A stretch of DNA of 33,749 nt, taken from IMG/VR virus record IMGVR_UViG_3300025759_011171, positions 1 to 33,749 of that record, one strand, 5' to 3'. This DNA comes from a virus. A program made the translations under genes and the position numbers. Position 1 is the first letter of the stretch. Every line of letters starts with the position of its first letter. Shown here piece by piece: positions 33,664-33,749 of this stretch. The notes beneath the pieces are model-generated. The model was not told the origin of the DNA. It worked only from the letters and a program-made list of their open reading frames with translations, and ran no database searches.

Positions 33664-33749
33664 ATGATTAAAAATTTAACAGCAGAACAAGAAGCGTTGC
33701 TGCCTGTCTACCGCGACAAGTGGCTTGATATTGGGTTGTCAACTGAACC
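33664..33749 (+). CDS. DUF6745-like phage protein, 5' part only
   Basis: ATG 33664 behind AAGGAT. MIKNLTAEQEALLPVYRDKW followed by LDIGLSTEP; runs off the right edge. The start (LTxEQEALxPxYRxKWxxIGLSTEP) is one I know from widespread phage and bacterial proteins annotated DUF6745. Function unknown. Confidence 0.65.
   Translation, partial: MIKNLTAEQEALLPVYRDKWLDIGLSTE

Noticed and set aside
1-33749. Window as a bacterial chromosome with a prophage
   Set aside because: No housekeeping operons; phage-type small genes, late-promoter boxes and virion-type genes span the whole window. The TRAP/C45 block is the only host-like part, though a chimeric assembly at about 2.1-5.8 kb cannot be excluded from sequence alone.

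Overview
The window looks like part of a large tailed-phage genome, most likely a T4-like (pelagi- or cyanomyovirus type) phage of a marine alphaproteobacterium. Reasons: dense small genes with 1-14 nt overlaps; ATAAATA late-promoter boxes on both strands; typical marine myophage genes (Hsp20, bS21, 2OG-Fe(II) oxygenase, SNase-type nuclease, cell-wall hydrolase, coiled-coil membrane protein, tail/adhesin-like proteins, DUF6745-type start at the right edge). The host guess rests on a circularly permuted two-piece tmRNA, an arrangement typical of alphaproteobacteria. SAR11 is a reasonable host candidate but unproven. G+C is roughly 40% by eye, not computed. No terminase, capsid, tail-tube or polymerase gene is present, so the phage call rests on context.

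Layout. 1-1000: small hypothetical genes. 995-2098: an ssrA (tmRNA) locus in which promoter plus acceptor piece occurs twice, on either side of a 48-codon ORF and an HNH homing endonuclease. 2106-5780: host-like cargo, namely TRAP transporter membrane subunits DctQ and DctM, a small lipoprotein, two small basic proteins (one bL33-like) and a C45/acyltransferase-like Ntn hydrolase. 5782-12257: mixed early and late genes (nuclease, endolysin, oxygenase, SWIM zinc finger, LigA-Ia-like protein, glycine-zipper lipoprotein, deaminase, UPF0227-type esterase, a possible head-injected protein). 12238-16255: structural genes. 16256-18539: host takeover genes (bS21, Hsp20, ClpS-like, GMP reductase). 18536-21133: unknown genes including a 466-aa late protein. 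21203-27171: a curli / type VIII secretion cluster under a late-type promoter (CsgF, CsgG, curlin-like, FecR, curlin-like) followed by a CHASE2-adenylate cyclase. 27183-28938, minus strand: envelope/lysis-type cassette with two related holin-like proteins and a LapG-like cysteine protease. 28985-33749: small early genes, a tRNA embedded in frame inside an ORF, a triple-hairpin block and two repeat genes.

How the parts may work together. tmRNA, bS21, a bL33-like protein, a ClpS-like adaptor and Hsp20 all touch translation and protein quality control; ClpS is known to steer ClpAP away from ssrA-tagged substrates, so carrying both tmRNA and a ClpS variant is notable. The curli cluster, the cyclase and the LapG-like protease all concern the cell surface, and all three have late-type promoters, so they probably act at the end of infection or on the virion. 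Many promoters lie 4-8 nt from a start codon, so leaderless mRNAs are predicted. Function calls come from motifs read by eye; no database search was possible.
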